Assembly: GCF_029760895.1 (NCBI RefSeq)
Contig: NZ_CP121679.1
Location: forward strand, 4,074,001-4,138,000
Direction of reading: 5' to 3'
Source: Ancylobacter sp. WKF20
Lineage (GTDB): Bacteria > Pseudomonadota > Alphaproteobacteria > Rhizobiales > Xanthobacteraceae
Length of the DNA stretch: 64,000 nucleotides
Below, one piece after another: positions 36,915-47,719 of this stretch (its first letter is position 1; each line of letters opens with the position of its first letter). The notes below the pieces were generated by a model. The model was given only the letters and a program-made list of their open reading frames with translations, did not search any database and was not told the origin of the DNA. The position numbers were made by a program, and so were the translations under genes.

Positions 36915-37379
36915 TCAGCCGCGCAGCATCGCCTCGGCCTCGTCCAGCGCTTTGGTGCAGGCGGCGCTGTCACCGGACCGGTCGGCTTGCTTGGCGCGGC
37001 TCATCGCATCGCTGAGCATGCCGGCGTTGGACGCCTGGCCCTGTGCCGCGGTGCCGCTGCCGGCGGTCTGCGCCCGCACATCGGCGGGGGAGGCGGCGCG
37101 GGTGCCGAGCGTCTCGTTCATGCCGGAGGTGCCGCCGGTGCCCGGCGCCTCGCCGGCCTTGGGCACGCCGGCATCGGGCGCGGTGGTGGCGGCGGGGCTC
37201 GCGCCGGTCGGGCCCGAGCCGGCATCCTTGGCCGAGAGCTGCTTGTCGAGCGTGGCGATGCGCTCGGTGCAGGGGCCGGCGAGCGCGCCAGTGGCGCCGC
37301 CGAGCAGGGAGAGGGCGAGCAGGCCGGCGCCGGCGGCGCGCAGGCGGGACGGGGATGTGATGGCGGTCATATTGGTCAT
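36915..37379 (-). CDS. Small secreted protein of unknown function, Ala/Gly/Thr-rich
   Basis: A 154-residue protein with a Sec signal peptide: the hydrophobic core is AAGAGLLALSLLGGATGALA, cleaved before GPCTERIATL. The mature N-terminus has one Cys in a helical CTERIATLDKQL segment and the C-terminus has one Cys in SAACTKALDEAEAML. Between them lies about 75 residues of Gly/Pro/Ala/Thr low-complexity sequence. AGGAGG stands six bases before the chosen ATG, so a start 18 bases upstream is rejected. I recognise no family; a periplasmic protein with a helical pair tied by a disulfide is an inference. Confidence 0.75.
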   Translation of the reverse strand: MTNMTAITSPSRLRAAGAGLLALSLLGGATGALAGPCTERIATLDKQLSAKDAGSGPTGASPAATTAPDAGVPKAGEAPGTGGTSGMNETLGTRAASPADVRAQTAGSGTAAQGQASNAGMLSDAMSRAKQADRSGDSAACTKALDEAEAMLRG

Positions 37380-37609
37380 GGCGATCCTCCTGGGCATGGA
37401 ATGACGGGCCGTTCGTCGCGGCCTTTATGGGCATCGCGCGTCAGTGCGCGGCAGGAGGACAACGGCGCCAGGGCAGGCACGTTCCGTTACGGTAGCCGGC
37501 TGGCGGCGGCCACTCAGTGGGCCGGGCGCCGGCCGGCGATTTTGGAACGTCCACCGGCGGTGGGGCTTAACCCCGTGACCCACGACACATGACCTTCCCG
37601 GAGTGCCCG

Positions 37610-38982
37610 ATGCCCGCCCGTTTGCGTCCCGTCTCGTCCCGTCTCACCCCGCCGCTGCTTGCCGGCGCCTGCCTGCTCGCCCTCGCCGCCTGCAGCGAGG
37701 CGCCGAGCGTGCCCGAGAGCGCCGAATACGGGCCGAACCCCACCCTGCCTGAGCCGCACAGCTCGCTCATTCCGACGCTGAAGGTCGCCGAGGCGGTGGG
37801 CTGGCCCGAGGGAGCTGCGCCGACGCCGGCGGCTGGCTTTACCGTCACCGCCTTCGCGCGCGGCCTTGATCATCCGCGCTGGCTCTATGAGCTGCCGAAT
37901 GGCGACGTGCTGGTGGCCGAGAGCAATGCCCCGCCCAAGCCCGAGGGCAAGACCGGCGGCATTCGCGGCTGGGTGCAGGGCATCGTGATGGGCTGGGCCG
38001 GCGCGAAAGTGCCGAGCGCCAACCGAATCTCGCTGCTGCGCGATGCCGATGGCGACGGCACGGCGGAAATGAAGACGGTCTTCCTCTCCGGCCTGACCTC
38101 GCCCTTCGGCATGGCGCTGGTCGGCGACCAGTTCTATGTCGCCAATGCCGATGCGGTGGTGCGCTTCCCCTATAGGGAAGGCGAGACACAGATCACCGCT
38201 CCCGCCACCAAGGTCGCGGACCTGCCCGCCGGGCGCAACCATCACTGGACCAAGAGCCTGGTCGCCAGCGAGGATGGCTCGAAGCTCTATGTCGGCGTCG
38301 GCTCCAATTCCAACGCGGCCGAGAACGGCATGCCGGAGGAGGAGAACCGCGCGGCCGTGCTGGAGATCGACACGGCGAGCGGCCAGAGCCGCGTCTTCGC
38401 CGGCGGCCTGCGCAACCCGGTCGGCATCGACTGGAACCCGGCCACCGGCCAGCTCTGGGTGTCGGTGAATGAGCGCGACGAGATCGGCGATCATCTCGTG
38501 CCCGACTACATGACCAGTGTGCGCGAGGGCGGCTTCTATGGCTGGCCCTATTCCTATTACGGCCAGAACGTGGATGAGCGCGTGCAGCCGCAGCGCCCCG
38601 AACTCGTCGCGAGCGCCCTCAAGCCGGATTACGCGCTGGGCGCCCACACCGCCTCGCTCGGCCTGACCTTCGTTGACAACCCGGCCTTTGGCGAGCGTTT
38701 CCAGAACGGCGCCATCATCGGCCAGCACGGCTCATGGAACCGCTCCGAGCGTGCCGGTTACCGGGTGATCTTCGTGCCCTTCGCCGATGGCAAGCCGTCC
38801 GGCATGCCGCAGGAATTGCTGACCGGCTTCCTCAACACCGATGGCGAGGCGCAGGGCCGTCCGGTCGGCGTCCGCGTCGACCAGCGTGGCGGGCTGCTGG
38901 TCGCCGATGATGTCGGCAATGTCATCTGGCGCCTGACCCCGCAGCAGGGACAGGCCGCCGGCGCGGTACCGGCCGCGGGCGG

Positions 38983-38986
<4 letters not shown>
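37610..38986 (+). CDS. PQQ-type sugar (L-sorbosone/aldose) dehydrogenase-like lipoprotein
   Basis: A 458-residue beta-propeller protein of the GDH/sorbosone dehydrogenase (GSDH) family, which oxidises aldose or sorbosone substrates in the periplasm when PQQ is supplied. The leader ends LLALAAC with Cys28 as the lipid site. Propeller motifs include [58 protein letters not shown] and [18 protein letters not shown] stands seven bases before the ATG. No PQQ biosynthesis gene is in the window. The stop codon TAG shares the palindrome CTAG with the stop of the convergent ABC-F gene. Confidence 0.86.
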
Positions 38987-40605
<1,619 letters not shown>

Positions 40606-40685
40606 GTCGCGGGGGCGTCCTGATAAAATGCTGCCGCGCGATTAGGGCATTTGGCTCTCTAAGGAAAGCGCGGGCACGCCGGACC

Positions 40686-41186
40686 ATGCTATCGCATGGC
40701 TCCATGACCTTGCTGTTGCGCCTTCTTCGCCTGCCGCTCGACATTCTCCTGACGCTCCTCGTCCTCATCGACGAGGCCGCGCGCCCGCTCTACCGGCCAC
40801 TGCTGCGCTGGGTCGCCGGGCTGCGCATCATGCAGCGCTTCGAGCGCTGGGTTGGGGGGCTGCCGCGCCTTGCCATCCTCATCCTGCTCGCTATCCCCTT
40901 CTGCTTCGCCGAGCCGCTGAAATTCGTCGCGCTGTTCTGGATGGCGGAGGGGCACGCCCGCACGGGTCTGGTAACGCTGGTGCTGGCCTATCTCGCGAGC
41001 TTCGTCATTGTCGAGCGCATCTACCGCGCCGGCGAGGCCAAGCTGATGACCTATGGCTGGTTCGCCTTCGTCATGGAGCGGCTCATCGCCATCCGCGCCA
41101 CCCTCATCGCCTGGGCGCGGGCGACGGCCATCTTCCGGCTGGTGGAGCGTGCGCGCCAGCGCGTGCGCGGCTGGTTCGGGCGCTGA
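40686..41186 (+). CDS. Membrane protein of unknown function
   Basis: A 166-residue protein with one strongly hydrophobic segment near the N-terminus (LLLRLLRLPLDILLTLLVLI), one at about 61-86 (LAILILLAIPFCFAEPLKFV) and one at about 96-112. The C-terminal 45 residues are strongly basic (Arg-rich) with no other motif. It stands divergent from the ABC-F gene and 65 bases before the AhpD-like gene. I recognise no family. An ATG 18 bases downstream is an alternative start; neither has a strong ribosome site. Confidence 0.68.
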   Translation: MLSHGSMTLLLRLLRLPLDILLTLLVLIDEAARPLYRPLLRWVAGLRIMQRFERWVGGLPRLAILILLAIPFCFAEPLKFVALFWMAEGHARTGLVTLVLAYLASFVIVERIYRAGEAKLMTYGWFAFVMERLIAIRATLIAWARATAIFRLVERARQRVRGWFGR

Positions 41187-41251
41187 GCGGCTGGACAGGC
41201 GCCCCCGCCCTCCGCGAAGCTGCGCGCCCCACGCGGCACAGGAGAGGCGAC

Positions 41252-41659
41252 ATGGCGACGGTACGGCTGATGAGCGACGAGGAGGCCGCGGCGAACCCGG
41301 CGGTGGCGGCGGTGTTCGACGACATCCGCGCCACCCGCAACTCCGACTTCATCAATAATTTCTGGCGGGCGCTGGCGCATGATCCGGCCGCGCTCGCGCG
41401 GACCTGGGCGAGCCTCAAGGCGATCATGGTGGCGGACGGCCCGCTCGACCCGCTGACGCGCGAGCTGATCTACATCGCCGTCTCCACCGCCAATGGCTGC
41501 TCCTACTGCATCCACTCCCACACCGCCGCCGCCAAGGCCAAGGGCATGAGCGACGCGCAGCACCATCACCTCCTCGCCATCATCGGCATGGCGGCGCAGA
41601 CCAACGCGCTGGTGACCGCGCTCCAGGTGCCGGTGGACGCGGCGTTTCAGGTGGGGTGA
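41252..41659 (+). CDS. Carboxymuconolactone decarboxylase family (AhpD-like) protein
   Basis: A 135-residue protein of the CMD/AhpD fold. The redox motif is Cys-x2-Cys with a nearby His: GCSYCIHSHTAAAKAKGM at about 85-102. This pattern is shared with alkylhydroperoxidase AhpD and marks thiol-based redox activity rather than decarboxylase activity. CAGGAGAGGCGAC in front of the ATG is a good ribosome site. Physiological partners are unknown; it lies near an uncharacterised membrane protein. Confidence 0.88.
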   Translation: MATVRLMSDEEAAANPAVAAVFDDIRATRNSDFINNFWRALAHDPAALARTWASLKAIMVADGPLDPLTRELIYIAVSTANGCSYCIHSHTAAAKAKGMSDAQHHHLLAIIGMAAQTNALVTALQVPVDAAFQVG

Positions 41660-41806
41660 GGGTCCGGCGATTGCCGGCAAGAACCCACGTGTCCGAAGGT
41701 TGCGCAAAGCGCATGGCGCGACTTCCGCAGCGTCACGGGGTGACCTACGATGTTGCTGCGGCACCTCCGCAGGAAGCGGAAGACCGCAGCATGTTGGGGG
41801 CGTGGC

Positions 41807-44770
41807 ATGATGCGCGGAACGGTGGGGTGTCTGATCGTCGGCCTGTGCGCTACCGCGTTCGGGCCGGCCGGGGCACAGGACTCCGCGTCCATACCGCTGC
41901 ATCAGTTCTACAAGACCGCGCATCCTGACGAGATCAGCTACAATCCCTATTATTATGCCAATGTCGCGATCGGGAATCCTGGCAACAGCGTCAATCATGT
42001 GCTCGTGGATACGGGGTCGACCGGGCTCTACATACTGGAATCCGATCTCGACCTGGGCAGCTACACGGCAACAAGCACGCGCTTCGACTATTCCTACTCG
42101 AGCGGCAACCGCTTCAAGGGGTATATGGGCTACGGCACCGTTTACTTCCTTGGAGTGAAGGACGCGGACGGGCACGACATCACCCTCGGCACCAGCGCGC
42201 CGATCGCGTTCGGCGTGATCACCGATTCCACCTGCAAGGACAGCAAGCCAGACTGCGGCGGCCTGCGGGCGATTTCTGCCGCCACTAACCCGAACAATTA
42301 CGGCTGGAACGTCAATCAGGCCGGCACGATGGGCATCGCCTATCAGGGCGGGCAGGACATTTTCAACCCGCTCGGCCAGTTGCCCGGCACCTATGCCAAC
42401 GGCTTCATCTTCGCGGCCAATGAGGCGACCAGCAGCGCGCAGCCAGTGCTGGTGGTCGGGCTCAACAGCGACAATACCGCAGGCTACGTCTTCACGCCCT
42501 TCCAGTCGCAGGGCTTGACCGGCGGCAATATCGGCCTGCCCGCCTGGAACACCAAGAGCGTCCTCACCTGCTTCACCGCGCAAGGCTCGACGGGTTGCTT
42601 GCAGAGCGTGTTCGATTCGGGTGCCGACAAGGCGACCTTCGAGACCGAGGCGACGGGTGGGCCTAACTCTTCCTATTCCGGCTGGGTCACCGGGCCGGTG
42701 ACGATCGGCGTCAACGGGCTGCTGTCCTTCACCTCCGATCTCGGCTCATACAAATATGAGAACGAGCACGGCTCGACGCCGGGCTACAACACGGGTAACG
42801 AGGTCTTCCTCTACTACACCGTCGCCTATGACTATCTGAACGGGCGCATCGGTTTCCGCCCGGTCAGCGTCATCGCCGCCGGACAAACCCAGTTCACCGA
42901 TGACAGTGAACTCGGCCTGCCCGGTACGGCGGTGATGGTGCTGGGCGAGATGGAACTTGGACCTGGCTTCGTCTCGGACCGTGCCATCAACCTCGCGCGG
43001 TCGAGCTATCTCGATCTCGGTGCTCCCGTTCTGCGGATCAACGGCTCGGCGACGCTCAACGGCTCGCTCTCGTCCGATGGCAGCGGTGAGGTGGTGCTGG
43101 ACGGCGTGTCCGATCAGGCGAACACGCTGACGCTGAACGGTGTGAGCCTGTTCGATCGCGAGACCCCGATCACCGTCAAGAATCTCGCCCTCTCCGTGAA
43201 CGGCATCCTGCCGGGCGCGCTGAGTGTAGCCCAGCACGCCTCGCTCGGCGGCACCGGCATCATCGTTGGCAGCCTCGATGTGGGGAACGGGGCCATTGTC
43301 GCCCCCGGCAATTCCATCGGCACGCTGACCGTTGTCGGCGATGTGACGATGCGGGCGAACTCCACCTTGTCCATCGAACTCGGCGCGCCCGGCGTGAGCG
43401 ACCGGCTGGTGGTATTCGGCGACGTGAATTTCGAGGACATCAGCCTGAACTTCACCAAGATGCCCAACACGACGCTGGGCATCGGCAATTACACCATCGT
43501 CTCCGCCACCGGCACCGTCACCGGCGGGTTCGGCAGCATCACCGGGCCGAGCTTCGGCTCGCTCAGCGCGGAATTCCCGTTCCTGCTGGCCTCGCTCTCG
43601 ACCTCGGCCTCCTCCTTCGCCATCGACCTCACCCGCAGCTCGGTGAGCTACACCAGCGCCGCGCTGACGCCGAACGAAATGGCGGTGGCAACGGTGGCCG
43701 ACGGGCTCTCCGCCGACAGCCCGGTGAATGTCGCCCTCTCGGGCCTCGATCTCTCCACCGCGCCCGCCGCGCTCAACAGCCTCGCCGGCGAGATCCACGC
43801 CTCGCTGCAATCGAGCCTGCAGCAGCAATCCTTCTATCTGCGCGATGCCGCGCTCTTGCGCCTGCGCCAGAGCTTCGCCGCACCGGGCGAGCCGGCCGGT
43901 ACGCCCGCCCCGGCGCAGCCGCTGCTGCCGGGCTCGCAGGCGACCGTCTGGGGGCAGGCCTTCGGGGCCTGGGGCGATACGGATGGCGACGGCAACGCCG
44001 CCCCCGTCTCGCGCTCGCTCGACGGCTTCATCTTCGGCGTCGACCGTCCGGTGGATTTCGGCGGCTGGCAGACGCGTATCGGCCTCGTCGGCGGCTATGA
44101 GAATGCCGATATCGACGTCGACGACGTCGCCTCCTCCGCCTCGGTCGACAGCTATGATGTCGGCATCTATGGCGGCGCGCGGCTCGGCGATCTCGGCCTG
44201 CGCGTCGGTGCGAGCTATAGCTGGCACGACATCGCCACCAGCCGCACCGTCGCCTTCGGCAATCTCGTGAACGGCCTCACCGCCGATTATGACGGCGCCA
44301 CCACCCAGGTCTTCGGCGAGGTCGGCTACGACATCCATCTCGGCGCGACGACGCTGCAACCCTTCGTCAGCCTCGCCTATGTCCATCTCGACACGGACAG
44401 CTTCACCGAGACCGGTGGCGCCGCGGCGCTGCTGGGCGAGGCGGAGACCTTCGCCACCAGCTATGGCGTGCTCGGTCTGCGGCTCAACCACCTGTTCACA
44501 CTGGCCAATGGCAGGCCGCTAGCGGTGACGGCGGCGCTCGGCTGGCAGCGCGCCTTTGGCGACCTCACCCCGGAGGCCACGGCGGCCTTCGCGGGCAGCG
44601 ACGCCTTCACCGTGGCCGGCGCGCCCATCGCGGAGAATGCGGCGCTGATCGACCTCGGCGTCGCCTACAAGCCGAGCGAGAATTTCAGCCTCGGCCTGTC
44701 CTATGTCGGCCAGCTCGCCTCCTCCGCCACCGACAACGCCATCAAGGGCTCGCTGACCATCCGCTTCTGA
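41807..44770 (+). CDS. Autotransporter with a pepsin-like (family A1) aspartic protease passenger
   Basis: A 987-residue type Va-like protein. The signal peptide runs to about residue 23 (PAGA|QDS). The passenger (about 40-355) reads as a two-lobed aspartic protease. The first catalytic motif VLVDTGSTGLYIL has Asp68, and a flap-like segment has Tyr97 in YSYSSG followed by GYMGYGTVYFLG. The second motif VFDSGADKATF has Asp270, and YYTVAYDYLNGRIGFRP resembles the final strand of pepsins. Cys143/Cys150 and Cys255/Cys264 are candidate disulfides. PATR-like repeats follow (GSLDVGNGAIVAPGNSIGTL, about 488-507). The last 280 residues form a beta-barrel ending in Phe (SLTIRF). I chose the ATG with GGGGG six bases upstream; 41750 would give a long basic n-region. 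Activity and substrate are unknown. Confidence 0.85.
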   Translation: MMRGTVGCLIVGLCATAFGPAGAQDSASIPLHQFYKTAHPDEISYNPYYYANVAIGNPGNSVNHVLVDTGSTGLYILESDLDLGSYTATSTRFDYSYSSGNRFKGYMGYGTVYFLGVKDADGHDITLGTSAPIAFGVITDSTCKDSKPDCGGLRAISAATNPNNYGWNVNQAGTMGIAYQGGQDIFNPLGQLPGTYANGFIFAANEATSSAQPVLVVGLNSDNTAGYVFTPFQSQGLTGGNIGLPAWNTKSVLTCFTAQGSTGCLQSVFDSGADKATFETEATGGPNSSYSGWVTGPVTIGVNGLLSFTSDLGSYKYENEHGSTPGYNTGNEVFLYYTVAYDYLNGRIGFRPVSVIAAGQTQFTDDSELGLPGTAVMVLGEMELGPGFVSDRAINLARSSYLDLGAPVLRINGSATLNGSLSSDGSGEVVLDGVSDQANTLTLNGVSLFDRETPITVKNLALSVNGILPGALSVAQHASLGGTGIIVGSLDVGNGAIVAPGNSIGTLTVVGDVTMRANSTLSIELGAPGVSDRLVVFGDVNFEDISLNFTKMPNTTLGIGNYTIVSATGTVTGGFGSITGPSFGSLSAEFPFLLASLSTSASSFAIDLTRSSVSYTSAALTPNEMAVATVADGLSADSPVNVALSGLDLSTAPAALNSLAGEIHASLQSSLQQQSFYLRDAALLRLRQSFAAPGEPAGTPAPAQPLLPGSQATVWGQAFGAWGDTDGDGNAAPVSRSLDGFIFGVDRPVDFGGWQTRIGLVGGYENADIDVDDVASSASVDSYDVGIYGGARLGDLGLRVGASYSWHDIATSRTVAFGNLVNGLTADYDGATTQVFGEVGYDIHLGATTLQPFVSLAYVHLDTDSFTETGGAAALLGEAETFATSYGVLGLRLNHLFTLANGRPLAVTAALGWQRAFGDLTPEATAAFAGSDAFTVAGAPIAENAALIDLGVAYKPSENFSLGLSYVGQLASSATDNAIKGSLTIRF

Positions 44771-44785
44771 GGGGAGAGGGGCCGG

Positions 44786-45946
44786 TCACGCCGGCTCCTC
44801 CTCCTCCATCTCCGGCGGGATTTCCTGCACCGCTTCGCGCGTCGGCTGGTGGGTGAAGCCGCGGATCGGCGCGGTGGGCTGGAAGTCGCGGGTGATCTCG
44901 ACCGGGCTCTGCACATAGGCGGTCACCAGCTCGGCCAGCGAGCGCAGCGCGTGCATGTGAATGCGCTCATAGCCATGCGAGGCATCAACGCCGAAGGTGA
45001 TGAGCGCCGTGCGCACATCCGCCCCCGCCACCACGGCGCTGGCCGAATCCGAGCGGTAATAGCGGAACACGTCCTTCTGGTAGCGAATGTCGTTGGCGCG
45101 GCAGAGCTCGGTGAGTTTCCTCGTGAGGTGGTAGTCGAACGGGCCGCTCTGGTCGGCGGCGGCGATGGTGACGCCGAACTCGTCGGAATTCTGGCCAGGC
45201 GCCGTGGTGCCATTGTCGAGGACGACGAGCGAGGCGACATCCGGCGTCAGCAGCGCCGAAGCGCCGACGCCGACTTCCTCCGCAATCGAGAACAGCCAGT
45301 GAATGTCCACCGGCGTCTGCGCGCCTTCCTCGGTCAGCGCCTTCAGCGCCGCCAGCATCACCGCGACGCCGGCCTTGTCGTCGAGATGGCGCGAGACGAT
45401 GAAGCCGCTGTCGAGGAATTCCGGCTGCGGGTCGATGGCGATGATGTCGCCGACCTCGAAGCCGAGCCGGGCGAGGTCGCCCTCATTGCGGGCGCGCGCG
45501 TCGACCCGCATCTCCACATAGTCCCAGCCAATGGGAAGCTGGTCCACTTCCTCATTGAAGGTGTGGCCGGAGGCCTTGAGCGGCAGGATGGTGCCGCGAT
45601 AGCCGCCCTTCTCGGTGAAGACCGTGCCGCGCGCGCCCTCCGCGAAGCGAGCGGACCAGGTGCCGATGGGCACCACCGCGAGGCGGCCATTCGGCTTCAG
45701 GCTCTTGACCTGCGCGCCCAATGTGTCGACGTGCGCGACCAGCGCCCGCGCGCCGAGCGGCGTCCCGCCCGGCCGGATCGCCCGGATGGCGCCGCGGCGG
45801 GTGAGCTCGACCTCAAGTCCGAAGCCGGCGAGTTCCTTCGCCACGAAGCGGGCGATGGTGTCGATATAGCCGGTGGGGCTCGGGATGCTCAGCAGCCTGC
45901 GCAGCACCTTGGCGAGATAGTCGGCGTCGATCTTCAGCCGGCTCAT
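44786..45946 (-). CDS. M42-type peptidase of the NAGGN osmoprotectant system
   Basis: A 386-residue M42 aminopeptidase-like protein. Metal site residues are visible in VAHVDTLG, HLDDKAGVAVML, the catalytic SIAEEVGVG, VVLDNGTTAPG and ASHGYERIH. This protein accompanies asnO and ngg in many bacteria and is thought to recycle or degrade the dipeptide osmolyte. The ATG overlaps the ngg stop by one base (TGATG), so the genes are coupled; a TTG three bases upstream is unlikely. The C-terminal tail is strongly acidic (PPEMEEEEPA). It is the last gene of the three-gene operon and converges on the autotransporter. Confidence 0.9.
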   Translation of the reverse strand: MSRLKIDADYLAKVLRRLLSIPSPTGYIDTIARFVAKELAGFGLEVELTRRGAIRAIRPGGTPLGARALVAHVDTLGAQVKSLKPNGRLAVVPIGTWSARFAEGARGTVFTEKGGYRGTILPLKASGHTFNEEVDQLPIGWDYVEMRVDARARNEGDLARLGFEVGDIIAIDPQPEFLDSGFIVSRHLDDKAGVAVMLAALKALTEEGAQTPVDIHWLFSIAEEVGVGASALLTPDVASLVVLDNGTTAPGQNSDEFGVTIAAADQSGPFDYHLTRKLTELCRANDIRYQKDVFRYYRSDSASAVVAGADVRTALITFGVDASHGYERIHMHALRSLAELVTAYVQSPVEITRDFQPTAPIRGFTHQPTREAVQEIPPEMEEEEPA

Positions 45947-47715
45947 CAATCAGCCCGCCCCGTGGGCGCCTCCAGCACCTGCCGCACGCCGGCGGGAATG
46001 GCGAGCGGGAACAGCAGGTCGATGAAGCGTTCGGCCGTCGGTTGCGGTTCGTGATTGGCGAGGCCCGGCCGCTCATTGGCCTCGATGAAGGCATAGTCCG
46101 GTTCGCTCGGCGAGACGACCATGAGATCGACGCCGACCACGGGGATGTCGATGGCGCGGGCCACCTTGATGGCCGCTTCCACCAGCTGGGGATGCACCAT
46201 GTCGGTCACGTCATGGATGGTGCCGCCGGTGTGCAGATTGGCGGTGCGGCGGACCTTCAGCTCCTGCCCGGCATCGAGGACGGCGTCGAAGCTGTGTCCG
46301 GTGTCGCGCACGATGCGCTCGGTCTCTGCATCGAGCGGGATGCGCGATTCCCCGCCCGTCGCGGCGGCGCGGCGGCGGCTCTGCGTCTCGATCAGCGCGC
46401 GGATGGTGCTGCGCCCATCGCCCACCACCAGAGCCGGGCGGCGGATGGCGGCGGCCACCACGCGGTAATTGATGACGACGAGGCGCAGATCCTCGCCCTC
46501 GACGCATTGCTCGATCAGCACCTCCTCGGAGATGGTCCGGGCTTCGCTGATGGCGGCTTCCATCGCGTCGAGCGAGGTGATGCCGACACTGACGCCGCGC
46601 CCCTGCTCGCCGCGCGCCGGCTTCACCACGAGCCGCCCATGGCGTTTGAGGAAGGCGACGATCTCCTCCATCGGCGCGCTCGTGCTGAGCTGCTCGGGCA
46701 CTCGCACGCCCGCTTCCGCCACCACGCGGCGGGTCACGCTCTTGTCGTCGCAGATCGACATGGCGACCGCCGAAGTGAGGTCCGACAGGCTCTCCCGGCA
46801 GCGCACCGAACGGGCGCCGAAGGTCAGCCGGAAGAAGCCGGTCGCCGGGTCGGTTGCCTCGACGAGGATGCCGCGCCGGCGCGCCTCGTTGATGATGATC
46901 TGGGCGTAGGGGTTGAAGCCCTCCGACGGGTCGGGCCCGGCAAACAGGCGCTCATTGATCGGGTTCTTGCGCTTCACCGTGAAATAGGGCGCGCGCGCGA
47001 AGCCGAGCTTCTCATAAAGCGCGATGGCCTGGGCGTTGTCGTGCATCACGGTGAGGTCGAGAAAGGCCGCGCCTTCCTCCGCCATGTGGTCGGCGAGCCG
47101 GCGCACCAGCGCCTCGCCAATGCCAGGCTGACGCGCCTGCGGATCGACCGCAAGGCACCAGAGCGAGGCGCCGCGCTCGGCATCGCCAAAGGCGCGGGCG
47201 TGATCGACACCCGTCACCGTGCCGATGATGCGCCCGCTCGCCTCGTCCTCGGCGACGAGATAGGTCAGCGGGTCGGGATCGCGCGCGGCGCGGAAGAATT
47301 CGAGCGGCGCTGTCACCATGCCGCGCGCGGCATAGATGCGGTTCACCGCCTGCGCATCCATGTCGGAGGCGAGGGCGCGGATGGTGAAGCCGGAGATGGT
47401 CCGCTCGGCCGCCGGGGGCGCGGCGAGATCGAGCCGGTAGGTGTGGGAAGGGTCGAGGAACACCTCCTGCGGCGCCTGCGCCAGCAGCACGTGCGGGTCC
47501 TGCACATAGACCGCGATGTCGCGCCGGTCCGGCCCTTCCTCGCGCAGCGTGGCGATGAGGTCGGGCATATCGGTGAAGGTCTGGCCGAAGATCAGCCGTC
47601 CCCAGCCCATGTCGAAGGCGCAGGCGGGGAGAGTCCCGGTGGCGGCGTCACCCGGCAGCGAAAAGGTGTGCGTGGCGTTCATCATGGAGGCACCCGTCAT
47701 GGTTTCATCGCGCAT
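45946..47715 (-). CDS. ngg: N-acetylglutaminylglutamine synthetase (GNAT + ATP-grasp)
   Basis: A 589-residue two-domain enzyme that makes N-acetylglutaminylglutamine for the NAGGN osmolyte. An N-terminal GNAT acetyltransferase domain (about 100-250: AVDPQARQPGIGEALVRRLA, ALYEKLGFARAPYF) precedes an ATP-grasp ligase domain (about 290-580: LVVKPARGEQGRGVSVGI, IEQCVEGEDLRLVVI, VVGVDLMV and FIEANERPGL). It sits four bases after asnO and is coupled to the M42 peptidase gene. Several in-frame ATGs occur in the first 12 codons; I took the first. The pathway is osmotically induced in the organisms where it was studied. Confidence 0.93.
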   Translation of the reverse strand: MRDETMTGASMMNATHTFSLPGDAATGTLPACAFDMGWGRLIFGQTFTDMPDLIATLREEGPDRRDIAVYVQDPHVLLAQAPQEVFLDPSHTYRLDLAAPPAAERTISGFTIRALASDMDAQAVNRIYAARGMVTAPLEFFRAARDPDPLTYLVAEDEASGRIIGTVTGVDHARAFGDAERGASLWCLAVDPQARQPGIGEALVRRLADHMAEEGAAFLDLTVMHDNAQAIALYEKLGFARAPYFTVKRKNPINERLFAGPDPSEGFNPYAQIIINEARRRGILVEATDPATGFFRLTFGARSVRCRESLSDLTSAVAMSICDDKSVTRRVVAEAGVRVPEQLSTSAPMEEIVAFLKRHGRLVVKPARGEQGRGVSVGITSLDAMEAAISEARTISEEVLIEQCVEGEDLRLVVINYRVVAAAIRRPALVVGDGRSTIRALIETQSRRRAAATGGESRIPLDAETERIVRDTGHSFDAVLDAGQELKVRRTANLHTGGTIHDVTDMVHPQLVEAAIKVARAIDIPVVGVDLMVVSPSEPDYAFIEANERPGLANHEPQPTAERFIDLLFPLAIPAGVRQVLEAPTGRAD

Positions 47716-47719
47716 CGGT

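Noticed and set aside
42746..44491. Open frame of 581 codons antisense to the autotransporter
   Set aside because: Composition is that of an antisense frame and it crosses the conserved passenger and barrel regions.
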